64,000 bases of DNA from Kribbella sindirgiensis (GCF_004331435.1 NZ_SJKA01000003.1:248001-312000), one strand, 5' to 3'; positions 9,129 through 17,808 are shown, counted from the first letter of the stretch. Notes: generated from the sequence alone by a model not told the origin. Program-made: numbers and translations.

Positions 9129-10412
9129 ATGAAGCGACGCAGTTTGCTCGCCGGCGCCGGTGCAGTCGCCGCCGCCCCGCTCATCGACGCACCCACCGCC
9201 CACGCCGCGCAGGCCGTGTCCAGCCGCAAGGTGATGACCGGCGCCGAGGTGCTCGCGAAGGACGACTGGCGCGCGCTGTCCGGCCAGAAGGTCGGCGTGA
9301 TCAGCAACCCGACCGGGATCCTGCCGGACTTCACACACCTCGTGGACACGATGCACGCGTCCGGCAAGGTGAACATCGTCGCGGTGTTCGGTCCAGAACA
9401 CGGTTTCCGCGGCAGCGCGCAGGCCGGCGGTTCGGAGGGCGACCACGTCGATCCGCGGACCGGGATCATGGTGTACGACGCGTACGGCGCGAACGCGGAC
9501 AAGCTGGTGAAGCTCTACACCCAGTCCGGCGTGGAAACCGTTGTCTTCGACATCCAGGACGTCGGCGCCCGGTTCTACACCTACATCTGGACGATGTTCG
9601 AGGCGATGCTCGCCGCGGTCCGGACCGGCGCGCGGTTCGTCGTACTGGACCGCCCGAACCCAGTCGGCGGGTACGCTCGCGGCCCGATGCTGAAACCCGG
9701 CTACACCTCAGGGGTCGGGAAGAAGGAGATCATCCAGCAGCACGGGATGACCGTCGGCGAGCTGGCCCGGATGTTCAACGCCGAGTACCTGCCGCTGGAG
9801 CCGAACGGCGGCCGGCTCAAGGAACTCAAGGTCATCGAGGCCAAGAACTGGAAGCGCGACCAGCTGTACGACGACACCGGTCTCACGTGGGTGATGCCGA
9901 GCCCGAACATGCCCACCCCGGACACCGCCCTGCTGTACCCGGGCCTGTGCCTGTTCGAGGCCACCAACATGTCCGAGGGCCGCGGTACGACGCGGCCGTT
10001 CGAGCTGATCGGCGCGCCGTACGTCGACTACAAGTGGGCGCAGGCCCTGCAGACCAAGAACATTCCGGGCGTCGCGTTCCGCGAGGCGTACTTCACGCCC
10101 ACCATCAGCAAGAACGCGAACGTGCTGTGCGGCGGCGTCCAGGTGCAGATCACCGACCCGCACCGGGTCGAGGCGATCACCGCGGCGACGCACATGATCG
10201 TCGAGGCCCGTAAGCTCTACCCCGAGTTCACCTGGCGGGCGGAGACCCCACCCGGCCGGTGGATCGACCTGCTCACCGGGTCCGATCGGTTCCGGACCAT
10301 GCTTTTGGCGGATGCGACCGCCGAGCAGATCGTGGCAGCCTGGAAGTCCGAGACCGACGCCTGGACTGCCCGGCGGGCGAAATATCTTCTGTACAAGGGC
10401 GCGCACCGATGA
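9129..10412 (+). CDS. namZ: Exo-beta-N-acetylmuramidase NamZ (DUF1343), secreted
   Basis: This 427-residue protein has an N-terminal KRRSLLAGAGAVAAAP export signal, probably Tat-dependent. Family hallmarks are VGVISNPTGI, FGPEHGFRG (Glu90, within the conserved active-site segment), DIQDVGARFYTY and VLDRPNPVGG. NamZ (YbbC in Bacillus subtilis) removes MurNAc from the non-reducing end of peptidoglycan chains and works with NagZ. A GAGGAG ribosome site precedes the ATG, only 9 bases after nagZ stops. The stop overlaps the next start (ATGA), showing co-translation with the serine hydrolase. The neighbourhood is the same as the B. subtilis mur-ami-nag-nam operon, which supports the assignment strongly. 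Confidence 0.92.
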   Translation: MKRRSLLAGAGAVAAAPLIDAPTAHAAQAVSSRKVMTGAEVLAKDDWRALSGQKVGVISNPTGILPDFTHLVDTMHASGKVNIVAVFGPEHGFRGSAQAGGSEGDHVDPRTGIMVYDAYGANADKLVKLYTQSGVETVVFDIQDVGARFYTYIWTMFEAMLAAVRTGARFVVLDRPNPVGGYARGPMLKPGYTSGVGKKEIIQQHGMTVGELARMFNAEYLPLEPNGGRLKELKVIEAKNWKRDQLYDDTGLTWVMPSPNMPTPDTALLYPGLCLFEATNMSEGRGTTRPFELIGAPYVDYKWAQALQTKNIPGVAFREAYFTPTISKNANVLCGGVQVQITDPHRVEAITAATHMIVEARKLYPEFTWRAETPPGRWIDLLTGSDRFRTMLLADATAEQIVAAWKSETDAWTARRAKYLLYKGAHR

Positions 10413-12133
10413 GACGGCTCGGCGCGCTCACGATAGCTTCGGCGGTGATACTCACGATGGCCTCCCCTGCCGTTGCTGGCAGCAACAACTCCGGCCGGTT
10501 CGACCGGCCGTACGACGGCTACGCGCCGAAGACCACGCTGCTGCGCGACGCGACCGCGGCGAAGGCCGGCCTGGACCCCGCGCCGATCGACGCCGCGCTG
10601 GCCCAGGTCGCCGGCTGGACCCAGCCGAGCGGTACGACGAAACCGTTGTTCGCCGGCGCTGTCACGCTGCTCGGCCACGACGGAAAGATCGTCACCCGGA
10701 CGGCCACCGGCCTGGCGCTGAAGTACGCCGACGGGCAGGGCACCGAGCTGCCGCCGGACCAGCAGATTCCGATGCGCACCGACACGATCTTCGACATGGC
10801 CTCGGTGTCGAAGCTGTTCACGTCGATCGTCGTGCTGCAACTGGTCGAGAAGGGCAAGGTCGACCTGGACGCGCCGATCGCGACCTACATCCCGGAGTTC
10901 GCGGAAAACGGCAAGGAAAACGTCACGGTCCGGCAAGCACTCACGCACACGAGTGGATTTCCGTCCTGGCTCCCGCTGTGGAGCGCCCAGCCCGACCCGG
11001 CGTCCCGTCTGCACATGGCGCTGACGGCCAAGCTCATCAACCCGCCGGGAAGCACCTATCTCTACAGCGATCTGAACCTGATCGCGCTCGGTGAGCTCGC
11101 CCATCGGGTGACCGGGAAAACGCTGGACAAGCTGGTCGCCGACGGGATCACGAAGCCGCTGCAGATGCGCGACACCGGCTACAACCCGGACCCGAAGAAG
11201 AAGCAGCGGATCGCGGCCACGGAGTACCAGGCCTCACCGCCGCGCGGCATGGTCTGGGGCGAAGTGCACGACGAGAACGCCTGGTCTCTCGGCGGTGTCG
11301 CCGGCCACGCGGGCGTCTTCAGCACGGCCGACGACATGGCCGTGCTCGCGCAGACGTTCCTGAACGGCGGGAGCTACCGCGGCGCCCGGATCCTCAAGGA
11401 ATCCTCGGTGACCGCGATGATCACGAACTTCAACCAGGGCTTCCCCGGCAACGACCACGGCCTCGGCTTCGAGCTGAACCAGCGCTGGTACATGGGCGGC
11501 CTGTCCGGACCGCGCGCGGCCGGCCACACCGGCTACACCGGGACGTCGATCGTGATCGACTTCGACTCCCGCTCGTTCGCGATCCTGCTCAGCAACCGCG
11601 TGCACCCGAGTCGCAACTGGGGCAGCAACAACCCGGCCCGACGCGCGGTCGCGCAGGGCCTCGCGCTCGCCCTCGGCGTCGGCCCGCGGCACGGCAAGGA
11701 CGCCTGGTTCTCCGGTACGACGGACAACGCGACCAGCACGCTCGACGCGAAGGTCGCCGTACCGGCCGGGGGCGCGAAGCTCGCGTTCGACCTGTTCGTC
11801 GACACCGAGGTCTCCGATCTGCTGTATCTGGAGACGTCCGCGGACGGAACGACCTGGACGAAGGTTCCGTTCTCGGTGCGCGACCGGGGCTCGGTGGTCG
11901 ACACCGACGGCTCGATCAGCGGTTCCGGCGACCGGCACTGGCACCAGGTGACCGCTGAGCTGAGCAGCGGCGAGCAGACCGTTCGCTGGCGCTACACCTC
12001 CGACCCGCTGTACCAGGGCCGCGGCGTGTACGTCGACGGTGTGAAGATCACGAGCGAGGCTGGTCTTCTTCTCGACGGTGAACGAACGCCTGAATCATTT
12101 ACCGCAACAGGTTGGAGACTTTCGCGTCGGTGA
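10409..12133 (+). CDS. Secreted beta-lactamase-family serine hydrolase, AmiE/YbbE-like, with C-terminal beta-sandwich
   Basis: The ATG at 10409 overlaps the namZ stop and gives 574 residues with a signal peptide (cleavage near SPAVAG, about residue 24). The penicillin-binding/beta-lactamase fold is shown by SVSK (Ser132, Lys135), YSDLN (219-223) and HTG (373-375). Residues about 440-560 form an extra beta-rich domain that is probably carbohydrate-binding. In B. subtilis the homologous gene beside nagZ and namZ encodes AmiE, which cuts the MurNAc-L-Ala amide of muropeptides. That role is inferred here from gene order; a D,D-carboxypeptidase or esterase is the alternative. The stop lies 35 bases before murR. 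Confidence 0.82.
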   Translation: MRRLGALTIASAVILTMASPAVAGSNNSGRFDRPYDGYAPKTTLLRDATAAKAGLDPAPIDAALAQVAGWTQPSGTTKPLFAGAVTLLGHDGKIVTRTATGLALKYADGQGTELPPDQQIPMRTDTIFDMASVSKLFTSIVVLQLVEKGKVDLDAPIATYIPEFAENGKENVTVRQALTHTSGFPSWLPLWSAQPDPASRLHMALTAKLINPPGSTYLYSDLNLIALGELAHRVTGKTLDKLVADGITKPLQMRDTGYNPDPKKKQRIAATEYQASPPRGMVWGEVHDENAWSLGGVAGHAGVFSTADDMAVLAQTFLNGGSYRGARILKESSVTAMITNFNQGFPGNDHGLGFELNQRWYMGGLSGPRAAGHTGYTGTSIVIDFDSRSFAILLSNRVHPSRNWGSNNPARRAVAQGLALALGVGPRHGKDAWFSGTTDNATSTLDAKVAVPAGGAKLAFDLFVDTEVSDLLYLETSADGTTWTKVPFSVRDRGSVVDTDGSISGSGDRHWHQVTAELSSGEQTVRWRYTSDPLYQGRGVYVDGVKITSEAGLLLDGERTPESFTATGWRLSRR

Positions 12134-12168
12134 CCCCATCTCGTGGTTCGTCGCCGTACCGTGCTGTT

Positions 12169-13056
12169 ATGAATTCGACAACCTCTCCAGAACCCACGGG
12201 GCCGCTGCTGGTCCGGGTCCGCGCGGTGATGCCCGCGCTGGCGCCGGCCGAGCAGCGGGTGGCGAACGCGGTCCTCGCGGATCCGGGCGGAGTGGCGGCG
12301 ATGACGATCTCCGAACTGGCCGAGGTGGCGTCCACCTCGGAGACCACGGTCATCCGGTTCTGCAAGCAGATCGGCGTCCCCGGCTACCCGCAGCTCCGGC
12401 TGCAACTGGCGGCCCAGTCGGCGCAGGAGAGTATCCGGCCGGAGGTCGGCGGGGACATCGAGCCGGGCGACTCACTGGCCGACGTGGTCAGCAAGGTCGC
12501 GTTCGCCGACGAGCGTGCGGTCCGCGAGACCGCGCAGCAGGTCGACGTGGACACCCTGGCCAAGGTCGTCGACGCGGTCGTGAACGCTCCCCGGGTCGAC
12601 CTCTACGGTTTCGCCGCGAGCGCGTTCGTGGCCCTCGACCTGCAGCAGAAGCTGCACCGGATCCGCCGGGTCGCGTTCGCCTGGTCGGACGTGCACATCG
12701 CGCTGACGAGTGCCGCGCTGCTCGGCGAGGGCGATGTCGCGATCGGCATCTCGCACACCGGCACCACGGTCGAGGTCGTCGAGGCACTCGAGGAGGCGGC
12801 CAAGCACGGCGCCACCACGGTCGCGGTGACGAACTTCCCGCGCTCCCCGCTGGCCCGGACCGCGGATCTGGTCCTCACCACGGCCGCCCGCGAGACGACG
12901 TACCGCTCGGGTGCGATGGCCAGCCGGATCGCGCAGTTGACCGTGATCGACTGCCTGTTCATCGGGGTCGCGCAGCAGGTACTGCCGGACGCGCGGAAAG
13001 CGCTGGAGGAAACCGCCTCGGCGGTCCGCGGGCACCGGCTGAAGGGGTCGGAGTAG
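12169..13056 (+). CDS. murR: RpiR-family transcriptional regulator with SIS domain, MurR-like
   Basis: The protein has 295 residues from the ATG at 12169. An upstream in-frame GTG region exists but looks unlike the family. Residues about 10-85 are the RpiR helix-turn-helix (LAPAEQRVANAVLADPG, then EVASTSETTVIRFCKQIG). Residues about 120-270 are a SIS sugar-phosphate-binding domain (YGFAASAFVALDLQQKL, GISHTGTTVEVVEAL). SIS regulators of this class bind sugar phosphates; beside murQ the ligand is probably MurNAc-6-phosphate. It lies between the muropeptide hydrolases and murQ. Its likely sites are the TTCAA/TTGAA dyads at 6492 and 13070. No clear ribosome site is seen, so the mRNA may be leaderless or translation coupled. 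Confidence 0.85.
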   Translation: MNSTTSPEPTGPLLVRVRAVMPALAPAEQRVANAVLADPGGVAAMTISELAEVASTSETTVIRFCKQIGVPGYPQLRLQLAAQSAQESIRPEVGGDIEPGDSLADVVSKVAFADERAVRETAQQVDVDTLAKVVDAVVNAPRVDLYGFAASAFVALDLQQKLHRIRRVAFAWSDVHIALTSAALLGEGDVAIGISHTGTTVEVVEALEEAAKHGATTVAVTNFPRSPLARTADLVLTTAARETTYRSGAMASRIAQLTVIDCLFIGVAQQVLPDARKALEETASAVRGHRLKGSE

Positions 13057-13069
13057 CAGCCTGTCAAGA

Positions 13070-13108
13070 TTCAACGGAATTGAAAATCCTTCAGTAGAAA
13101 ACTAACAT
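13070..13108 (+). promoter_or_regulatory. murQ promoter with overlapping operator-like inverted repeat
   Basis: TTGAAA (13080-13085) and TAACAT (13103-13108) are separated by exactly 17 bases, a near-canonical -35/-10 pair. Transcription would begin at about 13115-13116, on the GTG start, so the mRNA should be leaderless. The dyad TTCAA-N5-TTGAA (13070-13084) covers the -35 box, a suitable position for repression by MurR. The layout is read directly; regulator identity is inferred. Confidence 0.6.
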
Positions 13109-13115
13109 CGATCCC

Positions 13116-14000
13116 GTGACCTCACCGACCGAGCAGCGCAACCCGAGGACGCTGGCCATCGATGCGGTGGGCACGTCCGAAATCCTCCAACTGCTGAACA
13201 ACGAGGACGCCCTGGTCGCCGGGGCGGTCAGCGCGGTGATCCCGGAGCTGACCAAGGCGGTGGACGCTGCCGTCGAGGCGGTCCGTGGCGGCGGCCGGGT
13301 GCACTACTTCGGCGCCGGTACGTCGGGACGCCTCGCGACCCTGGACGCGGCCGAACTCCTCCCCACGTTCCACGTCCCGGACGGACTGGTGGTCGCCCAC
13401 CACGCCGGCGGCACCGAGGCGCTGCTCCGCGCGGTCGAGAACGTCGAGGACTCCGAGGAAGGCGGCGCCCGGGACGCGGCCGCCGTCACCGGTCAGGACC
13501 TCGTCGTCGGCCTCGCTGCTTCCGGGAGCACGCCGTACGTCGCCGGCGCCCTGAAAGCCGCCCGCGCGGCCGGGGCGACCACCGTGCTGGTCACGTCCAA
13601 CCCGGACGCCCCGTTGGCGCCGCTGGCCGATGTCGTGGTTGCCGCGGACACCGGGCCCGAGGTGATCGCCGGCTCGACCCGGCTGAAGGCCGGCACCGCG
13701 CAGAAGATGATCCTCAACGCGTTCTCGACGACGCTGATGATCAAGCTCGGCCGCACCTGGTCCAACCTGATGGTCGACCTGGTCGCCACCAACAAGAAGC
13801 TCCGCGGCCGGATGCTCCGCATCCTCGCCGAGGCCACCGGCGCCGAAGAGGCCGCCTGCGAGGCCGCTCTGGCCGAGGCCGACGGCGAACTCAAGCCCGC
13901 CCTCGTCCATCTCCTGACCGGTACGCCGATCCCGGCCGCCCGGGCCGCGCTCGAAGCCGCGCACGGCCGCGTAGCGACCGCCCTCGCCGAACTAGGCTGA
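13116..14000 (+). CDS. murQ: N-acetylmuramic acid 6-phosphate etherase MurQ
   Basis: MurQ removes D-lactate from MurNAc-6-phosphate to give GlcNAc-6-phosphate, the key cytoplasmic step of MurNAc recycling. The 294-residue protein has the SIS-etherase motifs FGAGTSGRLATLDAAEL, AASGSTPYVAGAL, EVIAGSTRLKAGTAQKMILN and VDLVATNKKL. The length is normal for the family. It starts with GTG at 13116, directly at the predicted transcription start. Its last 9 bases overlap the 3' end of the convergent LtrA gene. No MurP-type PTS transporter or MurNAc kinase is found beside it, so its substrate must be supplied by a gene elsewhere. Confidence 0.95.
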   Translation: MTSPTEQRNPRTLAIDAVGTSEILQLLNNEDALVAGAVSAVIPELTKAVDAAVEAVRGGGRVHYFGAGTSGRLATLDAAELLPTFHVPDGLVVAHHAGGTEALLRAVENVEDSEEGGARDAAAVTGQDLVVGLAASGSTPYVAGALKAARAAGATTVLVTSNPDAPLAPLADVVVAADTGPEVIAGSTRLKAGTAQKMILNAFSTTLMIKLGRTWSNLMVDLVATNKKLRGRMLRILAEATGAEEAACEAALAEADGELKPALVHLLTGTPIPAARAALEAAHGRVATALAELG

Positions 14001-15155
14001 CCGCTCCACCGGTGGCCGCAAGACCAGCGTCACCACGATCAGCGCCATGAAGAGCGCCGTCAGGGCGAACGGCACCGGGATGAGCGGATCCAGCAGCACG
14101 AGCACCGCGCCCACGGGTACGACGAGGTTGACCACGCGGTCGGCGTTGTCGCGCAGGGCGATCCACCAGATGCCGAGGACGAAGATCGCGATCGGGATCG
14201 TCACGGTGTAGGACGCCGCGAGCTCACTCAGCTTCGTGTGGTGGGTGATGCTGTCGATCTGCACCTCGATCCCGGCCGAGAACGCACCGGCCGCGGCGAA
14301 CACGAAGTAGTGCACGTACCCGTAGCGGATCGAGCGCGCGAAGGACGTGATCGCCGTGTGGTGCGGCGGCCAGAAGTAGATCCACCAGAGCGCGGCGGTG
14401 ACCACCAGCGTGAGCACCGAGAGCGCGATCAGCTTGCCGAGGTCCTCGTGTTCGTGGACGGCCTCGAAGATCGCGTTCGCCGACGCGAGCAGGCTCTCGC
14501 CGAGCAGGATCAGCGTGAACAGGCCGTACCGCTCGGTGATGTGGTGCGGGTGCCAGGGCGTCGTCCAGCGCCGCTCCGCCACCACCGGTACCGCCAGCTC
14601 GGCGAGCACGAACACGAACCAGGCGACGACGACCAGCTTCTCGGGCATCACCAGCGTGGTCAGCCACAAGACCTGCACGATCGCGATCCCGCCGGCATAC
14701 CGCAGGGTCGCCTGCCGGCTCTCCCCGGCCGTGTGGGACGCCCGCAGCCATTGGGCGATCATCGCGAACCGCATCACGACGTACCCGAACACGACGACGG
14801 TGAAGTCGCGGTCGGCGTACACCGCCTCGATCCCGGCGGCGAGCACCAGGACGCCGCTCATCTGCACGATCGTGAGCACCCGGTACAGCCAGTCGTCGGT
14901 CGCGAAGGACGTCGCGAACCAGGTGAAGTTCATCCACGCCCACCAGATCGCGAAGAACACCATCCCGTAGGACATCAGGCCATCGGCGATGTGCTTCTCG
15001 GACAACGCGTGATGCAGCTGGGCGGCGGCGACACTCACCGCGACCACGAACACCAGATCGAAGAACAACTCCAGCGACGACGCGGTCCGGCCAGGCTCAT
15101 GCGGATCCCGCGGCCGCATCGGAACCAGCCGCATCCGCGTCGCAGGAGATGTCAT
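13992..15155 (-). CDS. Low-temperature-requirement A (LtrA) family membrane protein
   Basis: This 387-residue polytopic membrane protein has about ten hydrophobic segments. The LtrA signatures are SSLELFFDLVFVVAVS near the N-terminus, HHITERYGLFTLILLGES in the middle and IYFWPPHH. LtrA was named in Listeria for growth in the cold; its biochemical function is unknown. A -10-like TAATCT (complement of 15163-15168) ends 7 bases before the ATG and no ribosome site is visible, which suggests a leaderless mRNA. It is convergent with murQ (9-base overlap) and divergent from the lipoprotein gene, across a repeat-containing gap. Confidence 0.87.
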   Translation of the reverse strand: MTSPATRMRLVPMRPRDPHEPGRTASSLELFFDLVFVVAVSVAAAQLHHALSEKHIADGLMSYGMVFFAIWWAWMNFTWFATSFATDDWLYRVLTIVQMSGVLVLAAGIEAVYADRDFTVVVFGYVVMRFAMIAQWLRASHTAGESRQATLRYAGGIAIVQVLWLTTLVMPEKLVVVAWFVFVLAELAVPVVAERRWTTPWHPHHITERYGLFTLILLGESLLASANAIFEAVHEHEDLGKLIALSVLTLVVTAALWWIYFWPPHHTAITSFARSIRYGYVHYFVFAAAGAFSAGIEVQIDSITHHTKLSELAASYTVTIPIAIFVLGIWWIALRDNADRVVNLVVPVGAVLVLLDPLIPVPFALTALFMALIVVTLVLRPPVERSA

Positions 15156-15189
15156 GGCGCACAGATTAGACGGAGCGGACGCGCATGTC

Positions 15190-15291
15190 CGGCAACTCGA
15201 CAGTACGTATATGTCTACTACCCGCCCTCGCCCCGCTCAGCCGCCACCCACCAACCACCCGATCGGCCGACAGCTCCTGTCGAGCTGCAGA
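15190..15291. repeat. Degenerate copy of a ~105-bp palindromic repeat
   Basis: The left end GGCAACTCGACAG (15191-15203) and right end CCTGTCGAGCTGCAGA (15276-15291) form an imperfect inverted repeat about 100 bases long. The same end sequences occur at the same spacing at 35747-35854. The interior keeps an ACTACC block. A further dyad, CAGCTC-N5-GAGCTG (15271-15287), lies inside the right end. This is a dispersed intergenic repeat of unknown function. Confidence 0.55.
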
Positions 15292-15357
15292 CCCCGACCA
15301 GTGACCGTCCCACATGGAACACTCACTGTGAACGTTCGCGGACGAGAGGTAGCCGAC

Positions 15358-16272
15358 ATGCGGATGAAGATCGCCGCCGCCCTCCTGGTGGTCTTTGCCG
15401 CTCTGGCGGGCTGCTCCTCCACGGACTCCGCTTCCACCGCAGGGCAAGGATCCTGTGATGCCAAGCAGAAGCCGGTCAAAGCGGCGGTCGGCTTCACACC
15501 GGTGTTCATCCCGCTGCACATCACACTGAACTCCGAGGGCGAGGTCAGCGTGTCGTTGGCAGCCTCGTGGACGACACCGCTGGGGACCGTCGACCTCGAG
15601 GTCGCCAAGAACGACGACAAGCCGTCCAGCCCAGCAGTTCACCGGCTGGCGGTCAGCTATCGCAAGGATGGCCGGAAGCTGGTGGATCGCTACGAGATCC
15701 GCTGCGACCGGGCCTATCGGGTCTTCCTGAACGGGACGTTCCAAGCCCGGATCAGTACGGCCGAGACGGTCATCGAGGCGGCACCCGGGGTCGAGTCGAC
15801 CATCATCGTCGTGGACGCCGAGTCGCCGGTCGGACCGAACCTGAAGCCGCTGCCGGAGTACCAAGCCTTACCGGCCGCTCGCATCGACCTACCCAACCCG
15901 ATCGCTGAGCAAGGACTCGGCGCCGACCTCGACCCGAACCGGATGGTGGTCGGCAACTTCGTCCCCGGCGGCCTGGACAGCAGCGACGCGGACCTCTTCT
16001 GGTCGTACGGCGACGGGCTGTTCGCCGGGTACGACGCCTTTCTGGGGACCACGACCGCTGCCACCAAGACGCCGCAGCACTGTCGTCGCGATGCGAGTTC
16101 GCACGCCGCCGGGAAGGTGCCGGCCACCGCGCTGGTGGCCGGCAAACGCTTCTGCGTCGTGACCACACGAGGCCACGTCGCGCTGCTCACGCTCGCCAAG
16201 GTGCGCAAGGACTCCGACGATCCCGATCAGCGCGGTCTCACTTTCACCGTCCAGCGCTGGCTCAAGACCTGA
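15358..16272 (+). CDS. Lipoprotein of unknown function
   Basis: The ATG at 15358 follows a GAGAGG ribosome site and gives 304 residues. The N-terminus MRMKIAAALLVVFAALAGC is a lipoprotein signal with lipobox LAGC at Cys19, so the mature protein should be tethered outside the membrane. The rest is soluble and mixed alpha/beta, with four more cysteines (two near residues 36 and 121, two near 245 and 270) that could form disulfides. I do not recognise the family. It is convergent with the KARI gene (12-base gap) and alone on its strand. Confidence 0.75.
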   Translation: MRMKIAAALLVVFAALAGCSSTDSASTAGQGSCDAKQKPVKAAVGFTPVFIPLHITLNSEGEVSVSLAASWTTPLGTVDLEVAKNDDKPSSPAVHRLAVSYRKDGRKLVDRYEIRCDRAYRVFLNGTFQARISTAETVIEAAPGVESTIIVVDAESPVGPNLKPLPEYQALPAARIDLPNPIAEQGLGADLDPNRMVVGNFVPGGLDSSDADLFWSYGDGLFAGYDAFLGTTTAATKTPQHCRRDASSHAAGKVPATALVAGKRFCVVTTRGHVALLTLAKVRKDSDDPDQRGLTFTVQRWLKT

Positions 16273-16284
16273 CGCCGGACGGCA

Positions 16285-17733
16285 TCAGCCGACCGAGATG
16301 TCCACCGAAGGGCGGAGCCGGGCCGCTGCTGTAAGCGCTTCGTGGGCGGGGTTCTCCAGGAACCCCTTCACCAGTTCAGGATCCGCGGGGCGGTCGAGGT
16401 TCGGGAGGGCGATCTGTTCGTACGCCGCTTGGAAGCGCGGGCCCCAGCGGCGGGTGCCGAGGCGGGCGGTGCGGGAGCAGTTGTCGACCATGTAGGCGAC
16501 GTCGCGGGCGTGCATGTACGGAAGCAGCGAGTCGACGGCTTCGATGACCGACTCGTTGACGATCTCGGACCACGCGTGCCCGCGGGCCGCGAACTCGTCC
16601 ACCTGCGCCGTCATCGTCGCCACGAACAGCCCCGCGGTCAGTGGATCGATGCCGGCCGGCGCGGTATCGCGGCGGGCGTGGACCGCGGCGCTGTGCGACC
16701 ACATCGGGCTGCCGCCGATCTCGGTCATCGGACGGGTCGCGAGCCGGCGTTCGGCCAGGATCACGCTGCGCAGTTCGGTGCCGTCGGCAACCTCGTCGTA
16801 CACCTCGGCGACCAGGTCACGGGCCGGGCCGTACGCCGCGGAGTACGCCCGGTCGAACAGGTCCTCGTCCCCGCTCGCCGCCCGCACCGCCGCGAGACCG
16901 TGGTTCGAGATGGTCCGCGCGATCGGCCCGGTGATCGTCTCGGTGGACCGCTCGTACGCCGTCACCGGGTCCGCGCCCTCGATCCGGAAATGCCGGTACA
17001 GCGCCTCCACCAGACCGTGCACCGCGCCGAGCAGGATCGCCCGCTCACCCGCGATGTCGGACAGGTACTCGGACCGCAACGTGGTCGCGAACGTGTACGG
17101 CGACCCGAGCCCGATCGACCACGCGAGCGCCCGGTCCCACGCGTGCCCGTCCGGATCCGCGTGCACGGCGATGCTCGCGTTGATCCCGGCGCCGTTTACG
17201 GTCGCGCCCTGCTGGTACAGCCGCCGTACCGAGTCCCCCATACCCTTCGGGCACACCGCGATCACCGGATGCCCGGCGGGGAAGGCGCTGCCGATCGAGG
17301 TCAGGTGACCCAGCAGGAAACCGTGGGACAGACCAATGGTGGCGCCCGGCTTCAGGACCGCGAAGATCTCCTCGTGCTGCGCCGCCAGCGCCGCGTCCGC
17401 GATCAGCAGGAGCACCAGGTCCGCGGCCGCGGCGACCTCGAGCAAGTCCCCCAGCGTCCCGTCGTCCTCGCTGAACCCTTGCGCACGGGCGTCATCGACG
17501 GATCGGGACCCCGGCCGCAACCCCACCGACACGGTGATCCCGGCGCCGTCGAGCGAGTCGCGCAGGTTCAGCGCCTGCGCCCGCCCCTGTGGGCCCCAAC
17601 CCAGGACGCCGATCCGCTCCACACCGTGCAACGCCGCGGGCAGCAGACCGAACAGATCCCGCCCGCCGCGCACGATGTCCTCGGACCCGCCCGGAACATC
17701 CATCCGCTCAACCCGAAACACCGAACTCTTCAT
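16285..17733 (-). CDS. ilvC: Ketol-acid reductoisomerase, class II, closely resembling the plant enzyme
   Basis: KARI converts 2-acetolactate to 2,3-dihydroxyisovalerate in valine/isoleucine synthesis using NADPH and magnesium. The ATG at 17733 gives 482 residues; a TTG at 17745 is also in frame. Motifs are GVLGWGPQGRAQALNLRDSL (NADPH loop 42-61), GLSHGFLLGH (134-143), CPKGMGDSVRRLY, metal ligands Asp226 and Glu230 (SDIAGERAIL), Glu390 and Glu394 (SEIVNESVIEAVDS), and the end LRPSVDISV. These match remembered spinach/chloroplast KARI almost block by block and differ from the ~340-residue class I enzyme usual in actinobacteria. It is the last gene behind a sugar operon, 75 bases after the Gfo/Idh/MocA gene, with no ilvBN nearby. 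It may be a second copy or act on another substrate. Confidence 0.9.
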   Translation of the reverse strand: MKSSVFRVERMDVPGGSEDIVRGGRDLFGLLPAALHGVERIGVLGWGPQGRAQALNLRDSLDGAGITVSVGLRPGSRSVDDARAQGFSEDDGTLGDLLEVAAAADLVLLLIADAALAAQHEEIFAVLKPGATIGLSHGFLLGHLTSIGSAFPAGHPVIAVCPKGMGDSVRRLYQQGATVNGAGINASIAVHADPDGHAWDRALAWSIGLGSPYTFATTLRSEYLSDIAGERAILLGAVHGLVEALYRHFRIEGADPVTAYERSTETITGPIARTISNHGLAAVRAASGDEDLFDRAYSAAYGPARDLVAEVYDEVADGTELRSVILAERRLATRPMTEIGGSPMWSHSAAVHARRDTAPAGIDPLTAGLFVATMTAQVDEFAARGHAWSEIVNESVIEAVDSLLPYMHARDVAYMVDNCSRTARLGTRRWGPRFQAAYEQIALPNLDRPADPELVKGFLENPAHEALTAAARLRPSVDISVG

Positions 17734-17758
17734 GCCACCAGTCAACGGGCGGCACGGT

Positions 17759-17777
17759 CATTGCAGCAAGCGCAATG
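17759..17777. promoter_or_regulatory. Inverted repeat CATTGC-N7-GCAATG before the KARI gene
   Basis: Perfect 6-bp arms flank a 7-base spacer, 26 bases upstream of the KARI ATG. TTGC-N7-GCAA satisfies the LysR-type T-N11-A rule. A partial repeat of the left arm (TTGCAGGAAC) lies at 17791-17800. An IlvY-type LysR gene is 6 kb away, so this is a plausible binding site (inference). Confidence 0.5.
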
Positions 17778-17808
17778 TCCGCACCGCCCCGTTGCAGGAA
17801 CTGAAATA

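Noticed and set aside
17734-17745. TTG start four codons upstream for the KARI gene
   Set aside because: The ATG at 17733 agrees with homologue starts (SSVF near the N-terminus) and is the stronger codon.
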